Shown here: one piece after another, positions 25,977 to 32,707 of the stretch
How positions within the stretch are numbered: position 1 is the first letter of the stretch
Layout of the letters: each line of letters starts with the position of its first letter
From: a virus
IMG/VR virus record: IMGVR_UViG_3300017818_000055
Location: 1 to 33,917 of that record
DNA: 33,917 bases
Direction: 5' to 3' (one strand)
Position numbers and translations under genes: made by a program
Notes under the pieces: generated by a model
Database searches by the model: none
Told to the model about the DNA's origin: nothing
The model's input: only the letters and a program-made list of their open reading frames with translations

Positions 25977-26264
25977 ATGTCAAGACCCAAACCAACTGTT
26001 CTACTCGAAAACACAGATAAAAAAACATACCGATCAGAACAGATACTTGAAGCAGAAGCTATTTGGGCTGTATTCTATAAACAAAACCCATTCAACCTAA
26101 AGAGCTTCAACAGTATAACAAATTATCCTGGACCAAAATACAAAAAAACATCGTTTTCAAATCCAGGACATGCACATAATTTGGCAAAGCGTCTAAACTC
26201 TTTATTTGCTTGTAATGACTTTTCTGTTATGAAATTAACACAAGGCGAGGATGTCACCGAGTAA
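25977..26264 (+). CDS. conserved phage hypothetical protein
   Basis: 95 aa with a good ribosome site (AAAAAAGGAAG). Reads SRPKPTVLLENTDKKTYRSE, then ILEAEAIWAVFYKQNPFNLK, NYPGPKYKKTSFSNPGHAHN and LAKRLNSLFA. I recall very similar proteins in marine T4-like phages, all without function. Basic, possibly nucleic-acid-binding. The stop overlaps the next start by 14 bases. Confidence 0.8.
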   Translation: MSRPKPTVLLENTDKKTYRSEQILEAEAIWAVFYKQNPFNLKSFNSITNYPGPKYKKTSFSNPGHAHNLAKRLNSLFACNDFSVMKLTQGEDVTE

Positions 26265-26655
26265 GGAAACCTATACAAAAATATTCCTCAAGCAGTCTAA
26301 CATCGCAGTCTCGCCTGTCAATGTAAAGCAGTATTTTCGTAAATGGTGGAAGAACACTAGAACGAAAGATGAAGGCGGAATGCGCCTTACTGAAGAAGGA
26401 TATTACTATCTAAAAGATGAATTAGAAATTAGATTCTTTGAAATAAATTTGCCTAGAGAGTTTGTATATACAACACAAAGTATATTATTCATTGATAAGT
26501 TTATTACATGCCCATATTTTTTGAATGGGCATCAAATTTTAGTTACAGATGAGAAAAAATATTTGGAACTAACATTATTCTCAGGCGATATTGAAAAATA
26601 CGGTTTGACTAAAGCAATGAAGCGTGATATAGAGTATGTCGATGGAAAAGACTGA
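26251..26655 (+). CDS. conserved phage hypothetical protein
   Basis: 134 aa, overlapping the preceding gene by 14 bases. VKQYFRKWWKNTRTKDEGGMRLTEEGYYYL suggests a small DNA- or RNA-binding surface rich in Trp and Lys. The second half is beta-rich, with FINGH-like turns. From memory it occurs in marine T4-like phages together with the upstream gene. Function unknown. Confidence 0.75.
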   Translation: MSPSKETYTKIFLKQSNIAVSPVNVKQYFRKWWKNTRTKDEGGMRLTEEGYYYLKDELEIRFFEINLPREFVYTTQSILFIDKFITCPYFLNGHQILVTDEKKYLELTLFSGDIEKYGLTKAMKRDIEYVDGKD

Positions 26656-26890
26656 GATTGACGAAATCATCGAAGAGCTGACGAGTGCCGGGCCTGTCTT
26701 GAAGCTCGCAATCAAAGTATATCAATCTATGCCAGAAGGCAAAGATAAAGAAGACCTAAAATTTTGTATAAAAGAAGCAAAAACACAACTTCAAAAGCTA
26801 GATGTCATTTTAGAGGACATGCAAATGGATCTAGAAGCAATTGAGGTTGAAAAAGAGCTTGACAAAATGAATTCTATTCGTTATAATTAG
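26636..26890 (+). CDS. small acidic helical protein
   Basis: 84 aa from the ATG at 26636. A second ATG at 26642 gives 82 aa, and the choice is open because no good ribosome site precedes either. Nearly all helix: IDEIIEELTSAGPVLKLAIK, LKFCIKEAKTQLQKLDVIL, then an acidic end. Likely a coiled coil. The next promoter lies within its last codons. Confidence 0.65.
   Translation: MSMEKTEIDEIIEELTSAGPVLKLAIKVYQSMPEGKDKEDLKFCIKEAKTQLQKLDVILEDMQMDLEAIEVEKELDKMNSIRYN
26859..26887 (+). promoter_or_regulatory. sigma70-type promoter
   Basis: TTGACA at 26859-26864, 17-bp spacer, TATAAT at 26882-26887: a perfect consensus inside the end of the upstream gene, 46 bases before the ATG at 26934. Confidence 0.85.
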
Positions 26891-26933
26891 AATTAGTTAC
26901 AGTAATTTTTATCAACTTTTGCGGAGAGGTCCA

Positions 26934-27224
26934 ATGTTCAATACTGAAGGGTTCATCACCAACTATGATGTTGTATTTAGAATGACATCCCACTATTCCG
27001 ATCAATATTTTGACAAAACTGCCATTGTACAAGAACGGTATGCTGCTGACAGTTATGAAGCTGTCGTCCATACTATCTCTGATGATATTGATAATGAAAA
27101 TTTTGATTTTAGTCCTGTACTGAACGCAGAGACTACAGAAACCCCAATTGCTGTTGAAGTAGAGTATGTACAAATCGTAAATGAATACGGCATACCTGAA
27201 TTTATCGACGGAGAACACATCTAA
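26934..27224 (+). CDS. hypothetical protein
   Basis: 96 aa from the ATG at 26934, preceded by GGAGAGG. A TTG 15 bases upstream is in frame but lies before the ribosome site. Acidic and beta-rich: NYDVVFRMTSHYSDQYFDKT, YAADSYEAVVHTI, then AVEVEYVQIVNEYG. No motif known. Followed after six bases by the next gene. Confidence 0.7.
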   Translation: MFNTEGFITNYDVVFRMTSHYSDQYFDKTAIVQERYAADSYEAVVHTISDDIDNENFDFSPVLNAETTETPIAVEVEYVQIVNEYGIPEFIDGEHI

Positions 27225-27230
27225 GGAGTT

Positions 27231-27566
27231 ATGTACGAAAGATATAAGAAAGTAAAGTTTGTTGGCTGGGCTAGTGAGCTTGTAAAGCTATATAATCACG
27301 CTGATACTAAAAAGTTTATGGAAGCCTACATTTTAGACGAGTCCCATGGCATTGCGAATTGTGTTCGCAAAGAACCTATTGAAAAAACTGAAGAAATTCT
27401 AGTTCTCAGCATCAATGGGTATAAAGATGTGCCAGACAGTATCGTTATCAAAGGTAGGACAGAAACTGGTTATGTATGTCCTCACAAAAGAATGTGGGTT
27501 GAAATGCCTGGCTTCAAAAAGTTGAGAGAAAGAAAAGAAAAGCTCTTGACTTTTGGAAAATTCTAA
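27231..27566 (+). CDS. hypothetical protein
   Basis: 111 aa, starting just after the upstream stop with AAGGAG as ribosome site. Basic: YERYKKVKFVGWASELVKLY, IVIKGRTETGYVCPHKRMWV, then a Lys/Arg-rich end (KKLRERKEKLLTF). Function unknown. The next promoter begins in its final codons. Confidence 0.7.
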   Translation: MYERYKKVKFVGWASELVKLYNHADTKKFMEAYILDESHGIANCVRKEPIEKTEEILVLSINGYKDVPDSIVIKGRTETGYVCPHKRMWVEMPGFKKLRERKEKLLTFGKF

Positions 27567-27574
27567 TATATAAT
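27546..27574 (+). promoter_or_regulatory. sigma70-type promoter with hairpin leader
   Basis: TTGACT at 27546-27551, 17-bp spacer, TATAAT at 27569-27574, then TAGAACTATACAGT. Drives the exported-protein pair 27634-28341. Confidence 0.85.
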
Positions 27575-27586
27575 TAGAACTATACA

Positions 27587-27604
27587 GTAAAGTTTTTACT
27601 TTAC
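27587..27604 (+). promoter_or_regulatory. 5' leader hairpin
   Basis: GTAAAGT and ACTTTAC pair perfectly around TTTT, beginning 13 bases after the -10 box, that is, close to the 5' end of the transcript. ATTTTT follows, so it could also attenuate transcription. Confidence 0.5.
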
Positions 27605-27633
27605 ATTTTTCCAACCTCGATACAAGAGGCACA

Positions 27634-27933
27634 ATGTTCAAAACATTAGCAACTACGTTGGTACTTGGCGGATTTATGTTTCACGTCATCGCTACTGACG
27701 GATTACAGAAATCATCTTGTGTAAAACTTGAAAAAGAGTTGATTCGTGTTTCCAAGTCTGAAGGCGGATATCGCAATTGGAGGACTGAAGCAAATATGAA
27801 GAATATGAGCCTTGGTAGCGGAGAATTTACTAAAGAAGCTGCCAAAATTGCTAATAAAACTCTTCCTGCTGATGTGTCTTGTACACTAGGCTTATTTGAT
27901 GTCGTTGTTGAGAAATTAGCAACTAAGGTATAA
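27634..27933 (+). CDS. small exported or membrane-anchored protein
   Basis: 99 aa. The N-terminus (MFKTLATTLVLGGFMFHVIA) looks like a signal peptide or anchor. The rest is helical with two Cys (SSCVKLEK and DVSCTLG) that could form a disulfide in the periplasm. No family recognised. One stop/start junction (TAAATG) separates it from a second exported protein, so the two may act together at the host envelope. Promoter and hairpin leader are upstream. Confidence 0.65.
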   Translation: MFKTLATTLVLGGFMFHVIATDGLQKSSCVKLEKELIRVSKSEGGYRNWRTEANMKNMSLGSGEFTKEAAKIANKTLPADVSCTLGLFDVVVEKLATKV

Positions 27934-28341
27934 ATGAAAAAATCGCTATTGGTGCTGGCAGCGGCTGCTGGGCTGCTATATCTTCCAGTGCCAGGAGCAG
28001 ACCCTTGTAGAGCAGTAGCCACAGAGGAGCGTGGCTACCTAATGCGAGTAGGTTTGCTATCAGGATTTGAATCTGACATGACGCTGGACATCATGACTGA
28101 GGATGCCAGACAAAGTATGAAGGAAAGATTTAAATGGCGCCCTGCTAGCTGGTCCTGTGCTATGGCATATTGGCAAATCAAGCTTCGCCCTGATATTTTA
28201 GGCGAATCTATGAAGGCTGAATTCAAAAGACAGTTTTTGAGTGAAATTGTTGAGCAGGGCGGTGATCCTGATGTTGTTACTGACATAATGATAGACAAAC
28301 TATATTTAGAATTTCTTCAGACTTACGGAATATACAAATAA
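27934..28341 (+). CDS. small exported protein
   Basis: 135 aa with signal peptide MKKSLLVLAAAAGLLYLPVPGA and a likely cut after PGA. The mature part is helical, with two Cys (DPCRAVA and WSCAMAY), and ends in a Glu/Asp/Gln-rich stretch. It follows the 99-aa exported protein directly. Function unknown; an effect on the host envelope, for example lysis or superinfection control, is possible but not shown. Confidence 0.65.
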   Translation: MKKSLLVLAAAAGLLYLPVPGADPCRAVATEERGYLMRVGLLSGFESDMTLDIMTEDARQSMKERFKWRPASWSCAMAYWQIKLRPDILGESMKAEFKRQFLSEIVEQGGDPDVVTDIMIDKLYLEFLQTYGIYK

Positions 28342-28350
28342 AAAAACTGC

Positions 28351-28379
28351 TTGACTATAGCTAAATAATAGTATATTAT
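28351..28379 (+). promoter_or_regulatory. sigma70-type promoter
   Basis: TTGACT at 28351-28356, 17-bp spacer, TATTAT at 28374-28379, then TAGAACTATAGGAGG. The leader is very short: the ribosome site AGGAGG follows almost at once. CTAAATA (28361-28367) lies in the spacer. Confidence 0.75.
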
Positions 28380-28398
28380 TAGAACTATAGGAGGTAAT

Positions 28399-28824
28399 AT
28401 GGCGGTAAATTATATGTATCCGGGTCACTTAGAAGTCTTCAAAGACTTTGTGAATATTTTTGCTAAGGACTGGAACGTCAGATTTGAAGAGAATCGAGAC
28501 GGAAATCATACTTTAGTATTTGAGATTATTGATAGCCCATTTATGGGTTATGTAGCTATGGAAAAAGACAGGGCACAGGTTGGCATAAGAGTAGATTGGC
28601 CCATGCCTGAGGTAGGATTAGATCCTATAAAATTTGGTGATAATGCTGAGACAGATGCTATTTCAAAAAAGCTATACGAACATTTAGGCGATAAATGGCA
28701 TATGGACGAAGAGCATATTTATAGAGACTTTGGCAAGCTGGACGCAAACAGAGAAGAATGGTATAAGGCTGGGCAACACCTTATAACATACATCACGAAG
28801 ATAGAACATAAGTTACATCCTTAA
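28399..28824 (+). CDS. hypothetical protein
   Basis: 141 aa with a strong ribosome site (AGGAGG). Aromatic and acidic: GHLEVFKDFVNIFAKDWNVR, HTLVFEIIDSPFMGYVAMEK, QVGIRVDWPMPEVGLDPI. A mixed alpha/beta fold is likely. No signal peptide. A pair of hairpins follows the stop. Function unknown. Confidence 0.7.
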   Translation: MAVNYMYPGHLEVFKDFVNIFAKDWNVRFEENRDGNHTLVFEIIDSPFMGYVAMEKDRAQVGIRVDWPMPEVGLDPIKFGDNAETDAISKKLYEHLGDKWHMDEEHIYRDFGKLDANREEWYKAGQHLITYITKIEHKLHP

Positions 28825-28825
28825 C

Positions 28826-28865
28826 CCTGCATGAAGCAGGACACCGCTGGGTTTCCAGCATTTTT
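28826..28865 (+). terminator. tandem hairpins, the second an intrinsic terminator
   Basis: CCTGC-ATGAA-GCAGG (28826-28840) is followed by GCTGG-GTTT-CCAGC (28846-28859) and ATTTTT. The second has the stem and T-run of an intrinsic terminator. Confidence 0.65.
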
Positions 28866-28886
28866 AACCTCCTACTAGGAGCTATC

Positions 28887-29057
28887 ATGTCTGTTACTAC
28901 TAAAACTGCCATCAAAGAAGAAATTATCAATTTGGAAACTGATATTTCTTATTTACAACGTGATCTTCAAGCCCGCTACGAAGCTGATAAGATTATTGCT
29001 GAAATTCAGCGTTTGGAAGCTGAACGACGGCAATTATTAGATCGGCTCGGAGCCTAA
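28887..29057 (+). CDS. 56-aa coiled-coil protein
   Basis: ATG at 28887 with AGGAG seven bases upstream, stop at 29055-29057. The protein starts MSVTTKTAIKEEIINLETDI, is a continuous helix with heptad-like Leu/Ile spacing (Leu, Ile, Leu, Ile and Leu at regular intervals), and ends RRQLLDRLGA. It lies alone between a terminator-like pair and a strong UUCG-loop hairpin, so its transcript may come from read-through or a late source. No function known. Confidence 0.65.
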   Translation: MSVTTKTAIKEEIINLETDISYLQRDLQARYEADKIIAEIQRLEAERRQLLDRLGA

Positions 29058-29065
29058 CACTAATC

Positions 29066-29085
29066 AGCGGAGCTTCGGCTCCGCT
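29066..29085 (+). terminator. strong hairpin with TTCG tetraloop
   Basis: AGCGGAGC-TTCG-GCTCCGCT is a perfect eight-base stem, nine bases after the preceding stop. ATTCATAGGAGAC follows, without a T-run. It may stabilise the 3' end of the transcript or shield the ribosome site of the next gene. Termination is not certain. Confidence 0.5.
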
Positions 29086-29101
29086 ATTCATAGGAGACAC
29101 T

Positions 29102-29713
29102 ATGAAATCCTTCATTACCGCAATCCTTGCCAGTGCTATCCTCGCTACAAGTGCTTTCGCTCAACCTGCTTGGACATCAAAAGGTGAATTTTTTGAAGAA
29201 GACGGATATACCTACACTGTAGAAGTATCTGACTGGCGCAAAAGTAAATGGCAGGCCCGTCGTGAGGCTGCTGAGATAAATGCCAAAAAACTCCCAGGAA
29301 CTGTTCAAGTCCGTGATGTATTTTTTGAAGTTCGTGAGGACGGACTAGAGCGTGCCACAGTATTATCATTCACAGAATATGATTATAAGGAAAATACAGA
29401 AGAGCTGACTACAGTATATGTTCCAGCCAGTGTAAAACAGCAATCCAAAGCAGTGGATGAAAAGCTATCCAACGAGCTTGCTGAACTGAATGCACAGAAC
29501 GCCCGTGTGCAGGCTAGAATGGATATGGATTATACTGAGCCTTCACCTACTGCTATAAAGCTCGCTAGGACGATGCAACGTGAGCTGGATCGTCGCATTG
29601 AAACTGGAGAAGAAGTAGTTACCCCAACCCCAAAGGAAGATCCTGTCCAAAAATATAAGAATGCTGTAGCATATGGATCAGTGCTTGGGCTCATGTTATT
29701 GGTGTTACCGTAA
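29102..29713 (+). CDS. exported protein with C-terminal membrane segment
   Basis: 203 aa. Signal peptide MKSFITAILASAILATSAFA with the cut after FA, and a hydrophobic end (AVAYGSVLGLMLLVLP). The middle is charged and helical (RREAAEINAKKLPGT, then LSNELAELNAQNARVQARM). It probably sits in the periplasm, anchored by its tail. AGGAGACACT precedes the ATG, the cassette used by several genes to the right. No family recognised. Confidence 0.65.
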   Translation: MKSFITAILASAILATSAFAQPAWTSKGEFFEEDGYTYTVEVSDWRKSKWQARREAAEINAKKLPGTVQVRDVFFEVREDGLERATVLSFTEYDYKENTEELTTVYVPASVKQQSKAVDEKLSNELAELNAQNARVQARMDMDYTEPSPTAIKLARTMQRELDRRIETGEEVVTPTPKEDPVQKYKNAVAYGSVLGLMLLVLP

Positions 29714-29721
29714 AACTACAA

Positions 29722-29728
29722 CTAAATA
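29722..29728 (+). promoter_or_regulatory. CTAAATA box five bases before a start codon
   Basis: CTAAATAGTTTT is followed directly by the ATG at 29734, and no ribosome site is seen. If this is a late promoter box, the transcript would begin at or next to the start codon, a leaderless mRNA. Confidence 0.3.
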
Positions 29729-29733
29729 GTTTT

Positions 29734-30174
29734 ATGATTATCAAATCCTATGTTTATAAAATTACCTTTGTTGATACTGGTGAATACTACATTGGAAGCA
29801 GAGGAGCCAATATCAACGACGGGGTAAAACCAGAAAAAGACTTGTGGGTAAGATACTTTAGTAGCTCACGAGAATTCAAAAAAATGATTCGGACATATGG
29901 TAAGGCAGCATTTGAGCCAAAAATCATGAGCAAGCACAAAGACGAGACGCTCGCACATAAGGCTGCCGAAAAACTCATTAGCAAGCATTTGGACGACGAG
30001 CTCTGTTTGAATAATAAGTTTCAACGTGAGGACGGCGTTACATATGAGCAAGAACAGGAGAGAAGGCGTCTTGCTGAGGAGGAGCGTATCAAAAAAGAAG
30101 AATCAAAAAAACGCCGCAGCGAAGCACAGAAAAAATCTTGGGAAAAAAGAAGAAAAAAGAAAGAAACTGCTTGA
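29734..30174 (+). CDS. GIY-YIG nuclease-like protein
   Basis: 146 aa. YVYKITF (6-12) and EYYIGSRG (17-24) match the GIY and YIG halves of the GIY-YIG domain, followed by FKKMIRTYGKAAFEP, which fits the next helix of the family. Conserved Glu and Arg positions of the catalytic set cannot be assigned with certainty. The C-terminus is a long Lys/Arg/Glu helix (EEERIKKEESKKRRSE) that may bind DNA. It has no ribosome site and is not within an intron. Similar stand-alone phage nucleases (T4 Seg-type) act as homing enzymes. Confidence 0.7.
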   Translation: MIIKSYVYKITFVDTGEYYIGSRGANINDGVKPEKDLWVRYFSSSREFKKMIRTYGKAAFEPKIMSKHKDETLAHKAAEKLISKHLDDELCLNNKFQREDGVTYEQEQERRRLAEEERIKKEESKKRRSEAQKKSWEKRRKKKETA

Positions 30175-30199
30175 CTTTCCATTATCTAGTTGCTATAAT
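30171..30199 (+). promoter_or_regulatory. sigma70-type promoter with hairpin leader
   Basis: TTGACT at 30171-30176, 17-bp spacer, TATAAT at 30194-30199, then TAGAAATATACAGT. It overlaps the stop codon of the nuclease gene. Confidence 0.85.
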
Positions 30200-30210
30200 T
30201 AGAAATATAC

Positions 30211-30229
30211 AGTGGAGCATTGCTCCACT
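30211..30229 (+). promoter_or_regulatory. 5' leader hairpin
   Basis: AGTGGAGC-ATT-GCTCCACT, a perfect eight-base stem. Its G at 30212 is 13 bases after the -10 box, the same offset as in two other leaders. Confidence 0.6.
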
Positions 30230-30256
30230 CCTCCAATAACTCCAACAGGAGACACA

Positions 30257-30466
30257 ATGACTCGTCAAAAGGCACGAACACTCCAAGCAAAATATACGGA
30301 AGATATCAACTTCTTGGCACGTGAGCATGTCAAGCTACTTGAAGCAGCAGACAAAGTTTATCGTGATATTGAGAAACTTATTGAAGCTCGTGATATTGTA
30401 GATATGCGATTGCAACACGACGGAACCTCTTTTACAGGGCAAGACAATGTTCGAATTGAATATTGA
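30257..30466 (+). CDS. small helical protein
   Basis: 69 aa from the ATG at 30257, preceded by ACAGGAGACACA. An ATG at 30212 in the same frame lies inside the leader hairpin and is not likely. The protein is one long charged helix: KARTLQAKYTEDINFLAREH, then VYRDIEKLIEARDIVDMRL. Likely coiled coil. Function unknown. Confidence 0.75.
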   Translation: MTRQKARTLQAKYTEDINFLAREHVKLLEAADKVYRDIEKLIEARDIVDMRLQHDGTSFTGQDNVRIEY

Positions 30467-30566
30467 TAAAATTATGTTATCGTTAGTATTGGTTGTACCT
30501 ATTCCTGGTGATATGGTATTAGATACATTACATTATTATGGATTTATTAATTTATTGGTGGTATAA
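30447..30566 (+). CDS. possible small hydrophobic peptide
   Basis: A 39-aa frame overlapping the preceding gene by 20 bases. A 30-aa version starts at 30474. The core LSLVLVVPIPGDMVLD and the end FINLLVV are hydrophobic. No clear ribosome site. It fills an otherwise gene-free 102-base gap and may be real or chance. Confidence 0.3.
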   Translation: MFELNIDKIMLSLVLVVPIPGDMVLDTLHYYGFINLLVV

Positions 30567-30568
30567 CA

Positions 30569-30829
30569 ATGGCAGCTAAGAAACATCCTATTAGCGGAGT
30601 GAATAGGCTCAACGAAATACTTGAGGGCACCTATTGTGGACATAGTCCTGCGGCACTCATCGCGGACATCATTCACTTCGCGGAAGCAGAGGGGAAAAAC
30701 TTTGATGACATCCTTCGACAAGGTAGGGTTATAGCCTATCGTGAGCGAGATGCCATCGTCAAGCATTTTGGAACGAATGTATATGCTCCACTACCACAGG
30801 AGAGAAGAGAAGAAAAAAGATATTTTTAG
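30569..30829 (+). CDS. hypothetical protein
   Basis: 86 aa. Helical, with GVNRLNEILEGTYCGHSPAA, ALIADIIHFAEAEGKNFDDI and a basic end (ERREEKRYF). The ribosome site is weak (GGTGG at ten bases). Its stop overlaps the stop of the minus-strand nitroreductase-like gene by four bases, a convergent junction. Function unknown. Confidence 0.65.
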   Translation: MAAKKHPISGVNRLNEILEGTYCGHSPAALIADIIHFAEAEGKNFDDILRQGRVIAYRERDAIVKHFGTNVYAPLPQERREEKRYF

Positions 30830-31440
30830 CACCACTCGGTAACACTAATCTTTTTAGGCCCTATTAGTTTAGACATCCTTGTATGATCCATTTTGACGCC
30901 TAAATTAGCATTCCGTGGATAGTCAGGATGCGGAGTTCCAATTCCTAAAGAAATTATAACTTGGCTTTTTCTAAGCGAGTGTTTCGTTTCTCTTTTAATA
31001 ATTCTTCTAATTTGTGCAGTGTCTTTGCATACACACAACCCAGTCTTATAGCCAAGTTCATGAGCACGAAGAATAGCTCCTCCTGCAGCAACTCCTGCAT
31101 TCATATATACATTACGTTTTAGCTCTGTATGTTTCTGAGTTTCAAGAAATAATATCAACAAGGGGGCTGACAGTTGTCCATTCAAATATTGAGTTCCTGC
31201 AACATTATTTGGATCGTGTCCAGCCTCTAAATAAATCATCTCATTCAACTTTTGATCACCCGATATCCATAGACTATAGGTAGGCTTAGATTGTTTTGTG
31301 GGCATTTTGACTATAGTATCTATTATTTCTTGTCGATCTTCCTTTGGTATTGTCTTTTCTAACCAACTACGCTGACATTGGCCCATTGGGTGTGCAATGC
31401 TTTGTATACTGGTTCTATAAGCTATATTATTATTTTCCAT
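30826..31440 (-). CDS. nitroreductase-like flavoprotein
   Basis: 204 aa, the only clear minus-strand gene. LSAPLLILFLE, NVYMNAGVAAGGAILRAHELGYKTGL and a VIISLGIGTPHPDYPRN end follow the nitroreductase plan: the buried strand, the long central helix with Gly-Ala packing, and the Gly-Ile-Gly-x-Pro near the C-terminus. The N-terminal FMN-binding Arg/Ser segment is less typical (QRSWLEKTIPKED). Substrate unknown. No ribosome site is visible before the ATG, but a CTAAATA box lies five bases upstream. Opposite orientation suggests separate acquisition and separate control. Confidence 0.65.
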   Translation of the reverse strand: MENNNIAYRTSIQSIAHPMGQCQRSWLEKTIPKEDRQEIIDTIVKMPTKQSKPTYSLWISGDQKLNEMIYLEAGHDPNNVAGTQYLNGQLSAPLLILFLETQKHTELKRNVYMNAGVAAGGAILRAHELGYKTGLCVCKDTAQIRRIIKRETKHSLRKSQVIISLGIGTPHPDYPRNANLGVKMDHTRMSKLIGPKKISVTEWC

Positions 31441-31445
31441 AAAAA

Positions 31446-31452
31446 TATTTAG
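31446..31452 (-). promoter_or_regulatory. CTAAATA box before the minus-strand gene
   Basis: On the minus strand CTAAATA-TTTTT runs directly into the ATG at 31440. This is nearly identical to the arrangement before the GIY-YIG gene (CTAAATA-GTTTT-ATG). A 16-base palindrome, CTTTTTTTAAAAAAAG (31453-31468), lies just upstream. Confidence 0.3.
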
Positions 31453-31470
31453 CTTTTTTTAAAAAAAGAC

Positions 31471-31498
31471 TTGACTTATTTCATACCTGTGCTATAAT
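31471..31498 (+). promoter_or_regulatory. sigma70-type promoter
   Basis: TTGACT at 31471-31476, 16-bp spacer, TATAAT at 31493-31498, in the divergent gap after the minus-strand gene. Leads into 31540-32551. Confidence 0.8.
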
Positions 31499-31539
31499 AA
31501 GAACTATAGTTAGGTATTCCACAACACACAGGAGACACA

Positions 31540-31824
31540 ATGAGCATAGCACAAAACATACTGGCACAGATTAAGGCACTGGATCCACGAGCTACATGGG
31601 CTTGGGGCGCTAAGGACTTTACTGCTACCAAGAACGGTTTGATCTTCAAGTCGTCAGGTATGGTACGTTGGAAAGGTTATGTTCAAATCACACTGGACGA
31701 GGGACAGGATCTGTATAACATTGAATTCTTCAAGATGCGTGGTGTGAAGCGCACCGTAGCAGCATCAGTAGAAGGTATATTTGCGGATCAACTCGTTGAA
31801 CTTATTGACTCTCAGGTAGGATAA
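31540..31824 (+). CDS. hypothetical protein
   Basis: 94 aa with the recurrent ribosome site ACAGGAGACACA. Contains IAQNILAQIKALDPRATWAW and a beta-rich middle: KGYVQITLDEGQDLYNIEFF. GC content is higher than to the left, as in all genes from here to the right end. No family recognised. Confidence 0.75.
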   Translation: MSIAQNILAQIKALDPRATWAWGAKDFTATKNGLIFKSSGMVRWKGYVQITLDEGQDLYNIEFFKMRGVKRTVAASVEGIFADQLVELIDSQVG

Positions 31825-31828
31825 TTAT

Positions 31829-32143
31829 ATGGCATTTGCTCCAAGCTCAACTTACTACAACACAGGCGACGGCAGCATCCTCGGCAACTTCACAGAAGCT
31901 GATGCTGGTAAGTTGTTTGAATATTCTGAGAACAACGACGGCGTCTTCACAGACTTCCCACACAAGATTTGGGTCACTACTCCAATGGTTGCCTCAAATG
32001 GCATGACACTGGACAGTGGCTTCCGCTATGGCAAGGTGCTAGAGACTCGCTGCTACATTTGTATTGACGAGGACGAGAATGGCAACCCAGTACCTGAGAA
32101 GTGGTACTTCAAGCAGAACTCCCATAACAAATATAAGGACTAA
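31829..32143 (+). CDS. hypothetical protein
   Basis: 104 aa, four bases after the preceding stop. Gly/Asn/Asp-rich and beta-like: YYNTGDGSILGNFTEADAG, PHKIWVTTPMVASNG, CYICIDEDENGNPVPEKWYF. Two Cys. No motif recognised. It forms a four-gene unit with its neighbours. Confidence 0.75.
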   Translation: MAFAPSSTYYNTGDGSILGNFTEADAGKLFEYSENNDGVFTDFPHKIWVTTPMVASNGMTLDSGFRYGKVLETRCYICIDEDENGNPVPEKWYFKQNSHNKYKD

Positions 32144-32144
32144 T

Positions 32145-32261
32145 ATGACTAGGAATCAATTAGCCAGAATTATTTCTGCTCTTATGCGACAAGGCATGAC
32201 ACGCGATGAGGCTATCGCTCATATGAATGGGCGATATGTTGTTGAAAAGGAAGACAAATGA
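32145..32261 (+). CDS. 38-aa small protein
   Basis: From the ATG at 32145, one base after the preceding stop, to a TGA that overlaps the next ATG. The in-frame ATG at 32064 lies within the upstream gene and is unlikely. Reads MTRNQLARIISALMRQGMTR, then DEAIAHMNG: two short helices like a small helix-turn-helix or UBA-like unit. Too short for a family call. Confidence 0.6.
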   Translation: MTRNQLARIISALMRQGMTRDEAIAHMNGRYVVEKEDK

Positions 32262-32551
32262 AACCTGATCTAAACCATATCATCAGAACTGCTATCCAAG
32301 CTGCCGCATATCAAGCTGGTGTCACAGGTGGTCCTGAGAATTTTGATATTGAAATTATGCCATATCTGATTGAGAAGACTGAGTGGATTCTCGAACTTCA
32401 ACAGCTAGATGATGTTCTACCTGAACCCAAACCTTGGATAACTGATAGAACATTGGCGGACCCAAACAACATCACTCGTGAGTGTATCTTTGAAGCTCTG
32501 TTCTGTATAGATGAGAAGCACTGGCAAGAAGTATACTCGGTCCGTACATAA
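32258..32551 (+). CDS. small protein related to the gene at 33073
   Basis: 97 aa, coupled to the 38-aa gene by ATGA. IIRTAIQAAAYQAGVTGGP resembles IRRVAVQAAAYELRVHPER in the protein at 33073-33291, and both continue with an acidic helix, so they are likely paralogs. The last codons (Val-Arg-Thr-stop) are made by the first unit of the 13-bp repeat array, so the array begins within this gene. Function unknown. Confidence 0.7.
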   Translation: MKPDLNHIIRTAIQAAAYQAGVTGGPENFDIEIMPYLIEKTEWILELQQLDDVLPEPKPWITDRTLADPNNITRECIFEALFCIDEKHWQEVYSVRT

Positions 32552-32645
32552 GGTCCGTACATAAGGTCCGTACATAACAGGAGTTGGTCCGTACATAAGG
32601 TCCGTACATAACAGGAGTTGGTCCGTACATAAGGTCCGTACATAA
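32539..32645 (+). repeat. array of seven 13-bp repeats
   Basis: GGTCCGTACATAA occurs seven times without mismatch, at 32539, 32552, 32565, 32586, 32599, 32620 and 32633. The pattern is three units, CAGGAGTT, two units, CAGGAGTT, two units, so a 34-base higher-order period is present. The core GTAC is palindromic. Spacers of 0 and 8 bases put units at 13- and 21-base steps. It is followed by an A-rich stretch and a promoter. Confidence 0.95.
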
Positions 32646-32672
32646 AAAAATAAAAAAAGATAAGAAAAAGGC

Positions 32673-32700
32673 TTGACTTTATTCGCAGGTGTGTTATAAT
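32673..32700 (+). promoter_or_regulatory. sigma70-type promoter
   Basis: TTGACT at 32673-32678, 16-bp spacer, TATAAT at 32695-32700, just after the repeat array. Confidence 0.8.
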
Positions 32701-32707
32701 ATATTTT

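Noticed and set aside
32539-32645. CRISPR array
   Set aside because: Units are 13 bp, mostly without spacers, and the two spacers are identical.
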